64,000 nt of DNA from Candidatus Baltobacteraceae bacterium (lineage in GTDB: Bacteria; Vulcanimicrobiota; Vulcanimicrobiia; Vulcanimicrobiales; Vulcanimicrobiaceae): contig DATJTX010000023.1 of assembly GCA_035502855.1 (NCBI GenBank), positions 59,053 to 123,052 on the forward strand, given 5' to 3'. The position numbers and the translations under genes were made by a program. Below the pieces are notes generated by a model. It was not told where the DNA came from, searched no databases, and worked only from the letters and a program-made list of their open reading frames with translations. Shown in pieces: positions 52,682-59,052 of the stretch; position 1 is the stretch's first letter, and every line of letters starts with the position of its first letter.

Positions 52682-54298
52682 ATGGCTGATCCGCGCGCAT
52701 CGTTTCGTTGGGCCGTTCCGGAGAGCTTCAACTTTGCGCGGGACGTGATCGACCGGCTCGCACTCGGGAACCGGCCGGGGCTGCTCTTCATCTCTGCCGA
52801 AGGTGCGAAACGCTGGTATTCCTTCGCGGAAATCGCGGAGCAATCGCAGCGTTACGCCGCCGCACTGCTCGATCGCGGCGTCGAGCGCGGCGGACGCGTG
52901 ATCGTGGCGCTGCCCAAGATTCCGCAATGGATCTTCACGATGCTCGCGCTCGACCGGCTCGGTGCCGTTTCCATTCCCGGGCCGGAGCAACTGCGCGCAA
53001 AAGATTGGACGTTTCGCGCCAATCACGCCGAGGCCGTCGCCATGATCGGCGACGCGGCGAATCTCACCGAACTACAGGGCGCGCGCGACGCGGCGGCGAC
53101 GGTGCGAACCGGATTCGTCGTGCGCGGCGCGGTCGACGGATGGCTCGATCTCGACGCGCTTGCTGCCGGGTCGAAACCCTTTGCCGGCGTGGAAACGCGC
53201 GCCGATGAGTGGGCCTACATCGTCTACACCAGCGGAACGACCAAGGATCCCAAGGGTGTCATTCACGATCACGCGTACACCTATGCCAAGCGCATGCAGG
53301 CGCAGTTCTGGCTCGATTGCACGCCGGCGGATCTGGTGTGGTGCACCGCCTCGACCGGTTGGGCGAAGTCGCTATGGAACGTGCTGCTCGGGCCGTGGTC
53401 GCACGGCAGTACGATCGTGTTGCACGAAGGAGCATTCGATCCGCCGGTGCGGATGGATCTTCTGCAGTCGCTCGACGTGACGATCCTCTGTCAGGCGCCG
53501 ACCGAATACCGCCTCGAAGCAAAGCTCGCCGATCTGGGCTCGCGATGGAAGCTGCCGAAACTGCGTCACTGCGTGAGCGCCGGCGAACCGCTCAACCCCG
53601 AAGTGATCGCGCGCTGGAAGGATGCATTTGGTCTGGAGATTCTCGACGGCTACGGTCAGACCGAGAACACGCTTCTGGTCGCCAATCTGTACGGCGATCG
53701 CGTGCGTCCCGGATCGATGGGCCGTCCGACGCCCGGTCACGACGTGACGGTGATCGACGAAGACGGCCGCGAATGTAAAACGGACGAGACCGGCGACATC
53801 GCGCTGCGCGGCACACCGCCCTCGCTTTTCAAAGGCTATCTGAAGAATCCCGAAGAGACCGCGAAGTGCTATCGCAACGGATTCTATCTGACCGGCGATC
53901 GCGCATACGTCGACGACGACGGTTATTTCTGGTTCGTCGGACGTGCCGACGACGTGATCAGCTCGGGTGCGTATCGCATCGGACCGTTCGAGGTGGAGAG
54001 CGCGCTGCTCGAACATCCGGCGGTGGCGGAGTCGGCGGTCGTGGGCAGCCCCGACCCGGATCGCGGCAACATCGTGAAGGCGTTCGTCGTGCTTCGCGCC
54101 GGACACGACGGAAACGACGCGCTCGTTCGCGAGCTGCAGGAACACTGCAAACGCGTCACCGCACCCTACAAATATCCGCGCGAGATCGAATTCGTCAAGG
54201 AATTGCCGAAGACGCGCTCGGGAAAGATTCGCCGCGTCGAACTGCGCCAGCTCGAACTCGAGCGCAAAGGCGCGACCCGCGCCAGCGGCTATCTGTAA
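52682..54298 (+). CDS. Medium-chain acyl-CoA synthetase (AMP-forming, MACS type)
   Basis: Activates a short- or medium-chain carboxylic acid through an acyl-adenylate. The 538-residue protein has the adenylate-forming motifs YTSGTTKDPKG (P-loop), GYGQTENT, YLTGDRAYVDDDGYFWFVGRAD, SSGAYRIGPFEVE and the acetylatable lysine in PKTRSGKIRR. The ASTGWAKS segment is typical of MACS and butyryl-CoA ligases. The start ATG at 52682 lies 5 bases after rocD. Butyrate or isobutyrate would connect to the Icm mutase, but the substrate is not proven. Confidence 0.9.
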   Translation: MADPRASFRWAVPESFNFARDVIDRLALGNRPGLLFISAEGAKRWYSFAEIAEQSQRYAAALLDRGVERGGRVIVALPKIPQWIFTMLALDRLGAVSIPGPEQLRAKDWTFRANHAEAVAMIGDAANLTELQGARDAAATVRTGFVVRGAVDGWLDLDALAAGSKPFAGVETRADEWAYIVYTSGTTKDPKGVIHDHAYTYAKRMQAQFWLDCTPADLVWCTASTGWAKSLWNVLLGPWSHGSTIVLHEGAFDPPVRMDLLQSLDVTILCQAPTEYRLEAKLADLGSRWKLPKLRHCVSAGEPLNPEVIARWKDAFGLEILDGYGQTENTLLVANLYGDRVRPGSMGRPTPGHDVTVIDEDGRECKTDETGDIALRGTPPSLFKGYLKNPEETAKCYRNGFYLTGDRAYVDDDGYFWFVGRADDVISSGAYRIGPFEVESALLEHPAVAESAVVGSPDPDRGNIVKAFVVLRAGHDGNDALVRELQEHCKRVTAPYKYPREIEFVKELPKTRSGKIRRVELRQLELERKGATRASGYL

Positions 54299-54343
54299 AC
54301 CGCCGAGCAAACAGTTTAGGCTCGTCGCGCGCTCTATAGAAGC

Positions 54344-54895
54344 ATGAGGAGCATCCCTCCGCACGACCTTATCGAGGGCGCCCAGCGCGGCGGACCGGTG
54401 GAAATCGAGCGGCTGATCGAAGCGATATGGCCCGACGCCTATCGGCTGGCCTATGCGATCCTCGGCGAACGAACGGGCGCCGAAGACGTCGCGCAAGAGG
54501 CCTGCGTTGTTGCTTATCGCACGATCTCGTCGCTGCGCAGCGCGGCGGCGTTTCGCGTCTGGTTCTACCGGATCGTGGTTCGCCGGGCGTCGGAGCTCAA
54601 ACGGCGGCGCGCTCGCGGCGAGCCGATCGTCGCCGAACCGGCGAGCGACGCCGATTGTAGCGACACGATTGATATTTGGCGTGCTCTTGCCGCGCTACCG
54701 CGCACATTGCGCGATGTCGTGGTGCTCCATTACTTCGAAGGCCTCACCAGCCGCGAGATCGCGTCGATATTGTGCGCACCCGAGGGCACGGTACGCTTCC
54801 GGCTCATGATCGCCAAGCGGCGCTTACGACCGCTGCTAGCCGAGGACCCCGATACATTACGCTCGGATCGCGAGGTACAACCGAATGGAATCTGA
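54344..54895 (+). CDS. ECF-type RNA polymerase sigma factor
   Basis: A 183-residue sigma-70 family protein with region 2 (YAILGERTGAEDVAQEACV) and region 4 (LPRTLRDVVVLHYFEGLTSREIASIL, then VRFRLMIAKRRLRPLL). The layout fits extracytoplasmic-function sigma factors. It overlaps the next gene by 11 bases; that gene has a single membrane span and is probably the anti-sigma factor. Promoter and target genes are not evident in the window. Confidence 0.9.
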   Translation: MRSIPPHDLIEGAQRGGPVEIERLIEAIWPDAYRLAYAILGERTGAEDVAQEACVVAYRTISSLRSAAAFRVWFYRIVVRRASELKRRRARGEPIVAEPASDADCSDTIDIWRALAALPRTLRDVVVLHYFEGLTSREIASILCAPEGTVRFRLMIAKRRLRPLLAEDPDTLRSDREVQPNGI

Positions 54896-55541
54896 ACTCT
54901 CCGCGAGGTGCCACGACGCGCGCGAACACATCGTCGTCCCGGCGGTTCCGCTCGATGCCATACGCGATGCGGCACAACGCCCTGCCGCTGCGAAGGGGAG
55001 GTCGCTCCGGAGAAGCTGGATTGCGGCACTGCTCGGCGCCGCGTCGCTCGCGGCGATCGCCGCTGGTGCTGCCGCGTGGCACGAGACGCACGTTACCTTC
55101 GCCCATTCCGGCGCAGTACTGGTCACGGCGGACCGGATGACGGCCAAGTTCCGGAACGCATCGACTGCAGACGCGCTCGCGGCCGCGCGAAGCGCCGACT
55201 TCCCGGTCGTCCTGCCTGCCGGTCTACCGCCGGGCTCGCGATTGAGCTCCGTTTTTAGAGCCGGACCAGGCGCTATCGTTCTCGGCTACGCTCTTCCGGG
55301 CGCGCGGCGTGCGTCTCGTCACCCCACGTTCATCCTGCTCGCGAATCCAAGCAGCGTCTCCGAATCGTCGACGAGTCCAGCGGGCAAGATTAGGCTACGC
55401 ATGCCCGCGCTAGGTGTCCCTGCGTTCGGGTCACCGATCCGGTGGAGAGTTGGCGGCGAAGACGTGATCATCGGCAACAATAACTTCACGCCCTCCGAAC
55501 TGACGCACATAAAGCACGCGATGCTCGCGCTAGCCCGCTAG
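54885..55541 (+). CDS. Putative membrane anti-sigma factor
   Basis: A 218-residue protein with a short cytosolic N terminus (about 43 residues, including CHDAREHIVVPAV), one transmembrane helix (SWIAALLGAASLAAIAAGAAAW) and a periplasmic domain of about 150 residues. The position directly after an ECF sigma gene with overlapping frames is the classic place for its anti-sigma partner. The N terminus lacks a full HxxxCxxC zinc motif, so the call rests on context and topology. It overlaps vapC at the 3' end by 12 bases (convergent). Confidence 0.65.
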   Translation: MESELSARCHDAREHIVVPAVPLDAIRDAAQRPAAAKGRSLRRSWIAALLGAASLAAIAAGAAAWHETHVTFAHSGAVLVTADRMTAKFRNASTADALAAARSADFPVVLPAGLPPGSRLSSVFRAGPGAIVLGYALPGARRASRHPTFILLANPSSVSESSTSPAGKIRLRMPALGVPAFGSPIRWRVGGEDVIIGNNNFTPSELTHIKHAMLALAR

Positions 55542-55970
55542 AAGCAAACTAAACTTCTTCTCGACTTCCTCCGGGGGCGGCGGCGTCCATAAACAGCCCT
55601 CCGCCTTCGCAGCTTTCGCGAGCTTCGCATCGCGTGTGATGAGTTTGATTCCGCGGAATTTCGCGACCGCAATATAGGCAGCGTCGTATGCGCTCAGTTC
55701 GTGCTTTTGCGCGATATGAGCGACCATCCCCAGGGGAGGGAACTCCACCTCGAATTCCAGTCCGTCGAGGTCCGCAACGTTGGCTTCCATCTCGACCTCT
55801 CGCATACGGCCTGTCCGCACGGCGCGCAGCAACGCCTGCACCGCCTCGCCGTGGAAATTTCCCGGCACAGCCGCTCCGCTCACGATCGCCTCATAGAACG
55901 CGGCATTCGGTACCGCGGCAGTGGGATCGGTATACCAGTCAACCGCAATCGAGGCGTCTACGACGATCAT
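55530..55970 (-). CDS. vapC: VapC-family PIN-domain toxin
   Basis: A 146-residue PIN-domain ribonuclease toxin. The acidic metal-site residues are recognisable: Asp5 in VVDASIAVDW, a glutamate in FHGEAVQALL, the pair in LSAYDAAYIAVA, and Asp in LITRDAKLA. VapC toxins cleave tRNA or rRNA when released from antitoxin. It overlaps the antitoxin gene by 4 bases (ATGA), the usual coupled order antitoxin-toxin. Confidence 0.93.
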   Translation of the reverse strand: MIVVDASIAVDWYTDPTAAVPNAAFYEAIVSGAAVPGNFHGEAVQALLRAVRTGRMREVEMEANVADLDGLEFEVEFPPLGMVAHIAQKHELSAYDAAYIAVAKFRGIKLITRDAKLAKAAKAEGCLWTPPPPEEVEKKFSLLLAG

Positions 55971-56230
55971 GGGCGACCCTCGTCGATCCAGGCCTTGACC
56001 TCTTCCCAGGGGATGCCCCCGCCGTTGCGTTGCGCGACTTCCTCCGCGCGCCGCCTAATGGACGCATAAATTCTCCGGGCACGCTGCAATCGCGCCTCCT
56101 CGGCCTCCACCGGGATGAGTACCGCGGCAGGGATGCCGTTCCGGGTGATGGTGATCCGCTCACCCTTCTCCGCCTCTGCGACGAGCTCCGAGAGGCGCGT
56201 CTTGGCATCAAAAATTCCGACGGATTTCAT
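55967..56230 (-). CDS. vapB: Phd/YefM-type antitoxin of the vapC pair
   Basis: An 87-residue antitoxin. The N-terminal Phd/YefM DNA-binding fold is seen in GIFDAKTRLSELVAEAEKGERITITRNGIPAAVLIP; the C-terminal segment (GIPWEEVKAWIDEGRP) wraps the PIN toxin. It overlaps vapC by 4 bases. An inverted repeat 4-21 bases upstream of its ATG is a likely autoregulatory operator. Confidence 0.93.
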   Translation of the reverse strand: MKSVGIFDAKTRLSELVAEAEKGERITITRNGIPAAVLIPVEAEEARLQRARRIYASIRRRAEEVAQRNGGGIPWEEVKAWIDEGRP

Positions 56231-56233
56231 GCA

Positions 56234-56251
56234 GCTAGTTTATCACCTAGC
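56234..56251 (-). promoter_or_regulatory. Inverted-repeat operator upstream of vapB
   Basis: GCTAG-TTTATCAC-CTAGC (plus-strand view) is a 5-bp inverted repeat with an AT-rich centre just upstream of the antitoxin ATG; on the minus strand the centre reads GTGATAAA and can serve as a -10 region. The position fits autorepression by the VapBC complex. Confidence 0.5.
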
Positions 56252-56267
56252 CAGCTGCTGCGCGACG

Positions 56268-56297
56268 TTGACACCCCCGCGGGAGCCGTGGTATTCT
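56268..56297 (+). promoter_or_regulatory. Promoter of infC-rpmI-rplT
   Basis: TTGACA (56268-56273) and TATTCT (56292-56297) are separated by 18 bases, a good sigma-70-type promoter. It would start transcription near 56304, about 147 bases upstream of the infC start codon, leaving a long structured leader. Confidence 0.65.
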
Positions 56298-56303
56298 GCG
56301 CAG

Positions 56304-56450
56304 GCCGAAGAAGCGCTTGGGGCATGCCCCAAGAGCTCACCGGATGCCTGCGGGCGATCCGGTTACTACTCGAGGGGCCGTCGGTAGGTTCCGCGCGTGG
56401 GGTTGCTTCGGCAACGCCATTTTTTGTTCTCTCGTGAAAGGGAAAACGCC
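56304..56450 (+). ncRNA. Structured leader of the infC operon (candidate L20-type ribosomal protein leader)
   Basis: The leader can fold three hairpins: CTTGGGG-CATG-CCCCAAG (56316-56333), ACCGGAT/ATCCGGT (56339-56363) and TGGGGTTGC-TTCG-GCAACGCCA (56398-56419), the last followed by a T run. In Bacillus the infC-rpmI-rplT leader is an L20-controlled transcription attenuator. Here the leader precedes the same three genes and ends with a terminator, so similar feedback is likely, though I cannot show the L20-binding fold. Confidence 0.55.
56398..56430 (+). terminator. Intrinsic terminator/attenuator in the infC leader
   Basis: A 9-bp stem with one mismatch and a TTCG tetraloop (TGGGGTTGC/GCAACGCCA) is followed directly by TTTTTTGTTCT. 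It lies upstream of the infC SD (AAAGGG) and after the promoter, so it would stop most transcripts unless an alternative fold forms. Confidence 0.65.
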
Positions 56451-57041
56451 ATAGCCCGACCGCTGCGAGTCAACGAGCAAATCCGTATTCGGCAGGTCCG
56501 CGTGATCGACGAAAACGGCGAGCAGCTCGGCATTTTGCCGACCGAGGACGCGCTCGCGCGTGCCCGGACTGCGGGGCTGGATCTGATCGAGATCTCGCCC
56601 AACGCACAACCGCCGGTCGTCAAAATCGGCGACTACGGCCGCCTGAAATACGAGCAGTCGAAAAAAGATAAAGACGCCCGCAAGAAACAGCGCAACTTCG
56701 AACTCCGCGAGGTCAAGCTGCGCCCGAAAATCGAGACCCACGACTACGAGACGAAGGCGCGCATGACCGAGCGGCTTTTGCTCGACGGAAGCAAGATCAA
56801 GGTCACGATCATGTTTCGCGGACGCGAGATCACGTATACGGCGTTCGGCCGGCGGTTACTCGACCGCATGGCCGAAGATATGGCGCCGCTGGCCACGGTC
56901 GAACGCGAACCGCGGCTCGAAGGTAAGAACATGTTTATGATTTTGGCGCCCCGCACGACGCCGACGGGTCCGCCCAAGTTCGCGCTGCACAAAGAGCACG
57001 CGAAGGACAAGGAAGAAAAGAAGGAGCCTACCAGTGCCTAA
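56451..57041 (+). CDS. infC: Translation initiation factor IF-3, probable AUA start
   Basis: IF-3 keeps the 30S subunit free and checks start codons. The IF-3 signature is RPLRVNEQIRIRQVRVIDENGEQLG at the N terminus (shown here as RPLRVNEQIR then QVRVIDENG), followed by KDARKKQRNFELREVKLRP and the C-terminal domain. AAAGGG lies 8 bases before an ATA codon at 56451 that starts exactly at the IF-3 N terminus (196 residues). The upstream in-frame GTG at 56397 lacks an SD and lies inside the terminator stem. Rare start codons (AUU, AUC, AUA) are used by infC in other bacteria for self-control, so AUA is credible. Confidence 0.9.
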   Translation: MARPLRVNEQIRIRQVRVIDENGEQLGILPTEDALARARTAGLDLIEISPNAQPPVVKIGDYGRLKYEQSKKDKDARKKQRNFELREVKLRPKIETHDYETKARMTERLLLDGSKIKVTIMFRGREITYTAFGRRLLDRMAEDMAPLATVEREPRLEGKNMFMILAPRTTPTGPPKFALHKEHAKDKEEKKEPTSA

Positions 57042-57240
57042 GATTCGCACCCATCGTGGAACCGCAAAGCGCGTCAAAGTGACGGCGACCGGCAAGGTGC
57101 TGCATCGCCATCAGTTTAGCGGCTGCGGCCATATTCTCAGCAAGAAGACGCGCAAACGCAAGCGCAACTTCCGTAAGGATCAACCGACGTTCAAGGGCGA
57201 TTTGAAGCGCCTCGCGCCGATGATCCCGTACTTGGTATAA
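57034..57240 (+). CDS. rpmI: 50S ribosomal protein L35
   Basis: A 68-residue basic protein of the large subunit. It begins at GTG with AAGGAG 7 bases upstream and overlaps infC by 8 bases. The family pattern KIRTHRGTAKRVKVTATGK and KKTRKRKRNFRK is complete. The gene order infC-rpmI-rplT is conserved across bacteria. Confidence 0.97.
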   Translation: MPKIRTHRGTAKRVKVTATGKVLHRHQFSGCGHILSKKTRKRKRNFRKDQPTFKGDLKRLAPMIPYLV

Positions 57241-57255
57241 GGAGGGCTCGAAGAG

Positions 57256-57615
57256 ATGGCACGCGTCAAACGTGGTGTACACGGGCTCAAACACCGCCGC
57301 AAGGTGATGAAGCTCGCCAAGGGCTTTCGCGCGGCTCGCCGCCGCAACTATCGGGTCGCGAACGAAGCGCTGCTCAAGTCGCTGGCATACGCGTTTCGCG
57401 ATCGCCGCGTCCGCAAGCGCGACTTTCGCTCGCTGTGGATCAGCCGCATCAATGCAGCCGTCCGCCGCGAGGGGATGACCTACTCGGTCTTCATGAACGG
57501 CTTGAAGAAGTCGGGCGTCACGCTCAACCGCAAAGCGCTCTCGGAGCTGGCGATCAAGGATCGCGCGGCTTTCGGTTCGCTGCTCGAGATCGCGAAACAA
57601 GCCGTCAGAAAATAG
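57256..57615 (+). CDS. rplT: 50S ribosomal protein L20
   Basis: A 119-residue 23S rRNA-binding assembly protein, which in several bacteria also represses its own operon through the leader. The sequence ARVKRGVHGLKHRRKVMKLAKG and the C-terminal region with RKRDFRSLWISRINAA are typical. An AGGAGG-like SD precedes the ATG. A strong terminator follows at 57674-57700. Confidence 0.97.
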   Translation: MARVKRGVHGLKHRRKVMKLAKGFRAARRRNYRVANEALLKSLAYAFRDRRVRKRDFRSLWISRINAAVRREGMTYSVFMNGLKKSGVTLNRKALSELAIKDRAAFGSLLEIAKQAVRK

Positions 57616-57649
57616 TGCGGCCGAGGGCCGGCATCCGTGCCGATGCTGC

Positions 57650-58090
57650 CTACTTTTTGCGAACCCAGTTACGTGGGCCGGGACCTTCCCGGCCCATTTT
57701 GTCGTTCGGGTTTGCGAACCGGCACGCCGTCAGCGACAAACAGCCGCACCCGATGCAGACCGTCAACCCCTTGCGCAAACGTTTGAGTTCGGCGATGCGC
57801 TCGTCGATGCGTGTCAGCCAAAGCGCCGAGAGCTTGGACCAATCGGGCGCTCCCGGCGCGCGACCGTCGGGTAGTTTCGCGAGCTCACCCGCGATCTCGT
57901 CGAGCGAGAATCCCACGCGTTGCGCAAAGACGATGAAAGCAACCTGACGCAACGTCCAGCGCGGGTAGAGCCGGTGTCCCGAGGGGGCACGCTTGGAAGC
58001 AATCAGCCCGCGATCTTCGTAAAAGCGCAGCGCGGAGGCCGCCACTCCGCTGCGCTGCGCTATGTCACCGATGCTCAACAACTCGTCCAT
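57650..58090 (-). CDS. soxR: SoxR-type redox-sensing MerR regulator
   Basis: A 146-residue MerR-family activator. The N-terminal helix-turn-helix is LLSIGDIAQRSGVAASALRFYEDRGL; the C-terminal cysteines CIGCGCLSLTAC (CX2CXCX5C) are the 2Fe-2S ligands specific to SoxR. It senses redox-cycling compounds or oxidative stress. It diverges from an NAD(P)-binding oxidoreductase gene, and the 62-base gap holds a MerR-type promoter with a 19-base spacer. The rplT terminator lies inside its 3' end. Confidence 0.95.
   Translation of the reverse strand: MDELLSIGDIAQRSGVAASALRFYEDRGLIASKRAPSGHRLYPRWTLRQVAFIVFAQRVGFSLDEIAGELAKLPDGRAPGAPDWSKLSALWLTRIDERIAELKRLRKGLTVCIGCGCLSLTACRFANPNDKMGREGPGPRNWVRKK
57674..57700 (+). 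terminator. Intrinsic terminator of infC-rpmI-rplT
   Basis: TGGGCCGGG-ACCTT-CCCGGCCCA (9-bp perfect stem) followed by TTTT, 58 bases after the rplT stop. It is located inside the C-terminal codons of soxR on the opposite strand. Confidence 0.8.
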
Positions 58091-58115
58091 GCCGGCATCC
58101 TACCGCGCAAACCCC

Positions 58116-58146
58116 TTGACTTCAAGTGCACTTTAGCTTGTAGAGT
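58116..58146 (+). promoter_or_regulatory. SoxR-dependent promoter with 19-base spacer
   Basis: TTGACT (58116-58121) and TAGAGT (58141-58146) are separated by 19 bases, the overlong spacer that MerR-family activators correct by twisting DNA. The spacer contains the palindrome AAGTGCACTT within TCAAGTGCACTTTAG, similar to the E. coli SoxR box centre (CTCAAGTTAACTTGAG). It directs transcription toward 58153. Confidence 0.75.
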
Positions 58147-58152
58147 TCACGC

Positions 58153-58998
58153 ATGATACTCGTTACTGGGGCGACCGGCAACGTCGGGAACCAGGTCGCA
58201 CGCATCCTCGCCCGCTCCGGCGCATACGTGCGCGTGCTCGCGCGCAATCCCGACCGCGCCGCCTTTCCAAGCGACCTCGACGTCGTCCGTGGGGATTTCA
58301 CGGATCCGGAAACACTGGCTCGCGCGTCCGACGGCGCCGACGCGCTCTTTCTCATGCTTCCGGCGATGGATTCGCGCTTGGAGAACGCGGCCGGACGCGT
58401 TGCACCGAACGTCGGCCGTGTCGTCTTCCTCTCGTCGGCCCTCGCGAGCATCGATCAATCCGGCACGAATCCGATCGCGCAGCGGCACATTGCCGTCGAA
58501 AACGCGATTCAAGCCGCGCCTGCGTGGACGGTAATTCGCCCCGGATACTTTGCAGCGAACGCGCTCCGCTGGTGGCTTCCGCAGCTGCGCACGAGCGACA
58601 CCCTCCGCTGGCCCTTTGCGAACGCGCGGTTCGCGCCGGTTCACGAACGGGACATCGCGGAAATCGCGGTGCTCGGCCTGACGACCGGCGACCACGCGGG
58701 CCAAACCTATACGATCACCGGACCCCTTGCAATCACCGCCGCAGAACAGCTTGCCGCGATCGGAGCGAGCACGCACCGCACGCTCGTCTACGACGAAGTC
58801 GACCGCGAGATCGCGCGTGAAACACTCTCATTCCTGCCGCCGCCGGTGCTCGAAGGCATTCTCGCGTCGTGGCAGCGCGCGACGGTCGATCCGCCCTTCG
58901 TGACCGACGTCGCCGCGCGCGTCCTCGGCAAGCCTGCCCGGTCGTTCGCCGAATGGGCCACGGATCACGCGACCGCGTTTGCCAAGTCTGCAGCGTAA
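58153..58998 (+). CDS. NmrA-like NAD(P)-binding oxidoreductase
   Basis: A 281-residue atypical short-chain dehydrogenase with N-terminal NAD(P) motif MILVTGATGNVGNQV, VVFLSSALAS and WTVIRPGYFAANAL. Relatives include NmrA regulators and NADPH:quinone oxidoreductase QorB, which lack the usual SDR tyrosine/lysine pair. It is the divergent neighbour of soxR and the likely target of the SoxR promoter, suggesting a role in dealing with quinones or redox-active toxins. The ATG lies 6 bases after the -10 hexamer, so the mRNA is expected to be leaderless. Confidence 0.87.
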   Translation: MILVTGATGNVGNQVARILARSGAYVRVLARNPDRAAFPSDLDVVRGDFTDPETLARASDGADALFLMLPAMDSRLENAAGRVAPNVGRVVFLSSALASIDQSGTNPIAQRHIAVENAIQAAPAWTVIRPGYFAANALRWWLPQLRTSDTLRWPFANARFAPVHERDIAEIAVLGLTTGDHAGQTYTITGPLAITAAEQLAAIGASTHRTLVYDEVDREIARETLSFLPPPVLEGILASWQRATVDPPFVTDVAARVLGKPARSFAEWATDHATAFAKSAA

Positions 58999-59052
58999 TC
59001 CGGCGGCCGTCGCCGAAAAGGTGCGAGCCGGACGTCGCACGACTTTCCGCTC

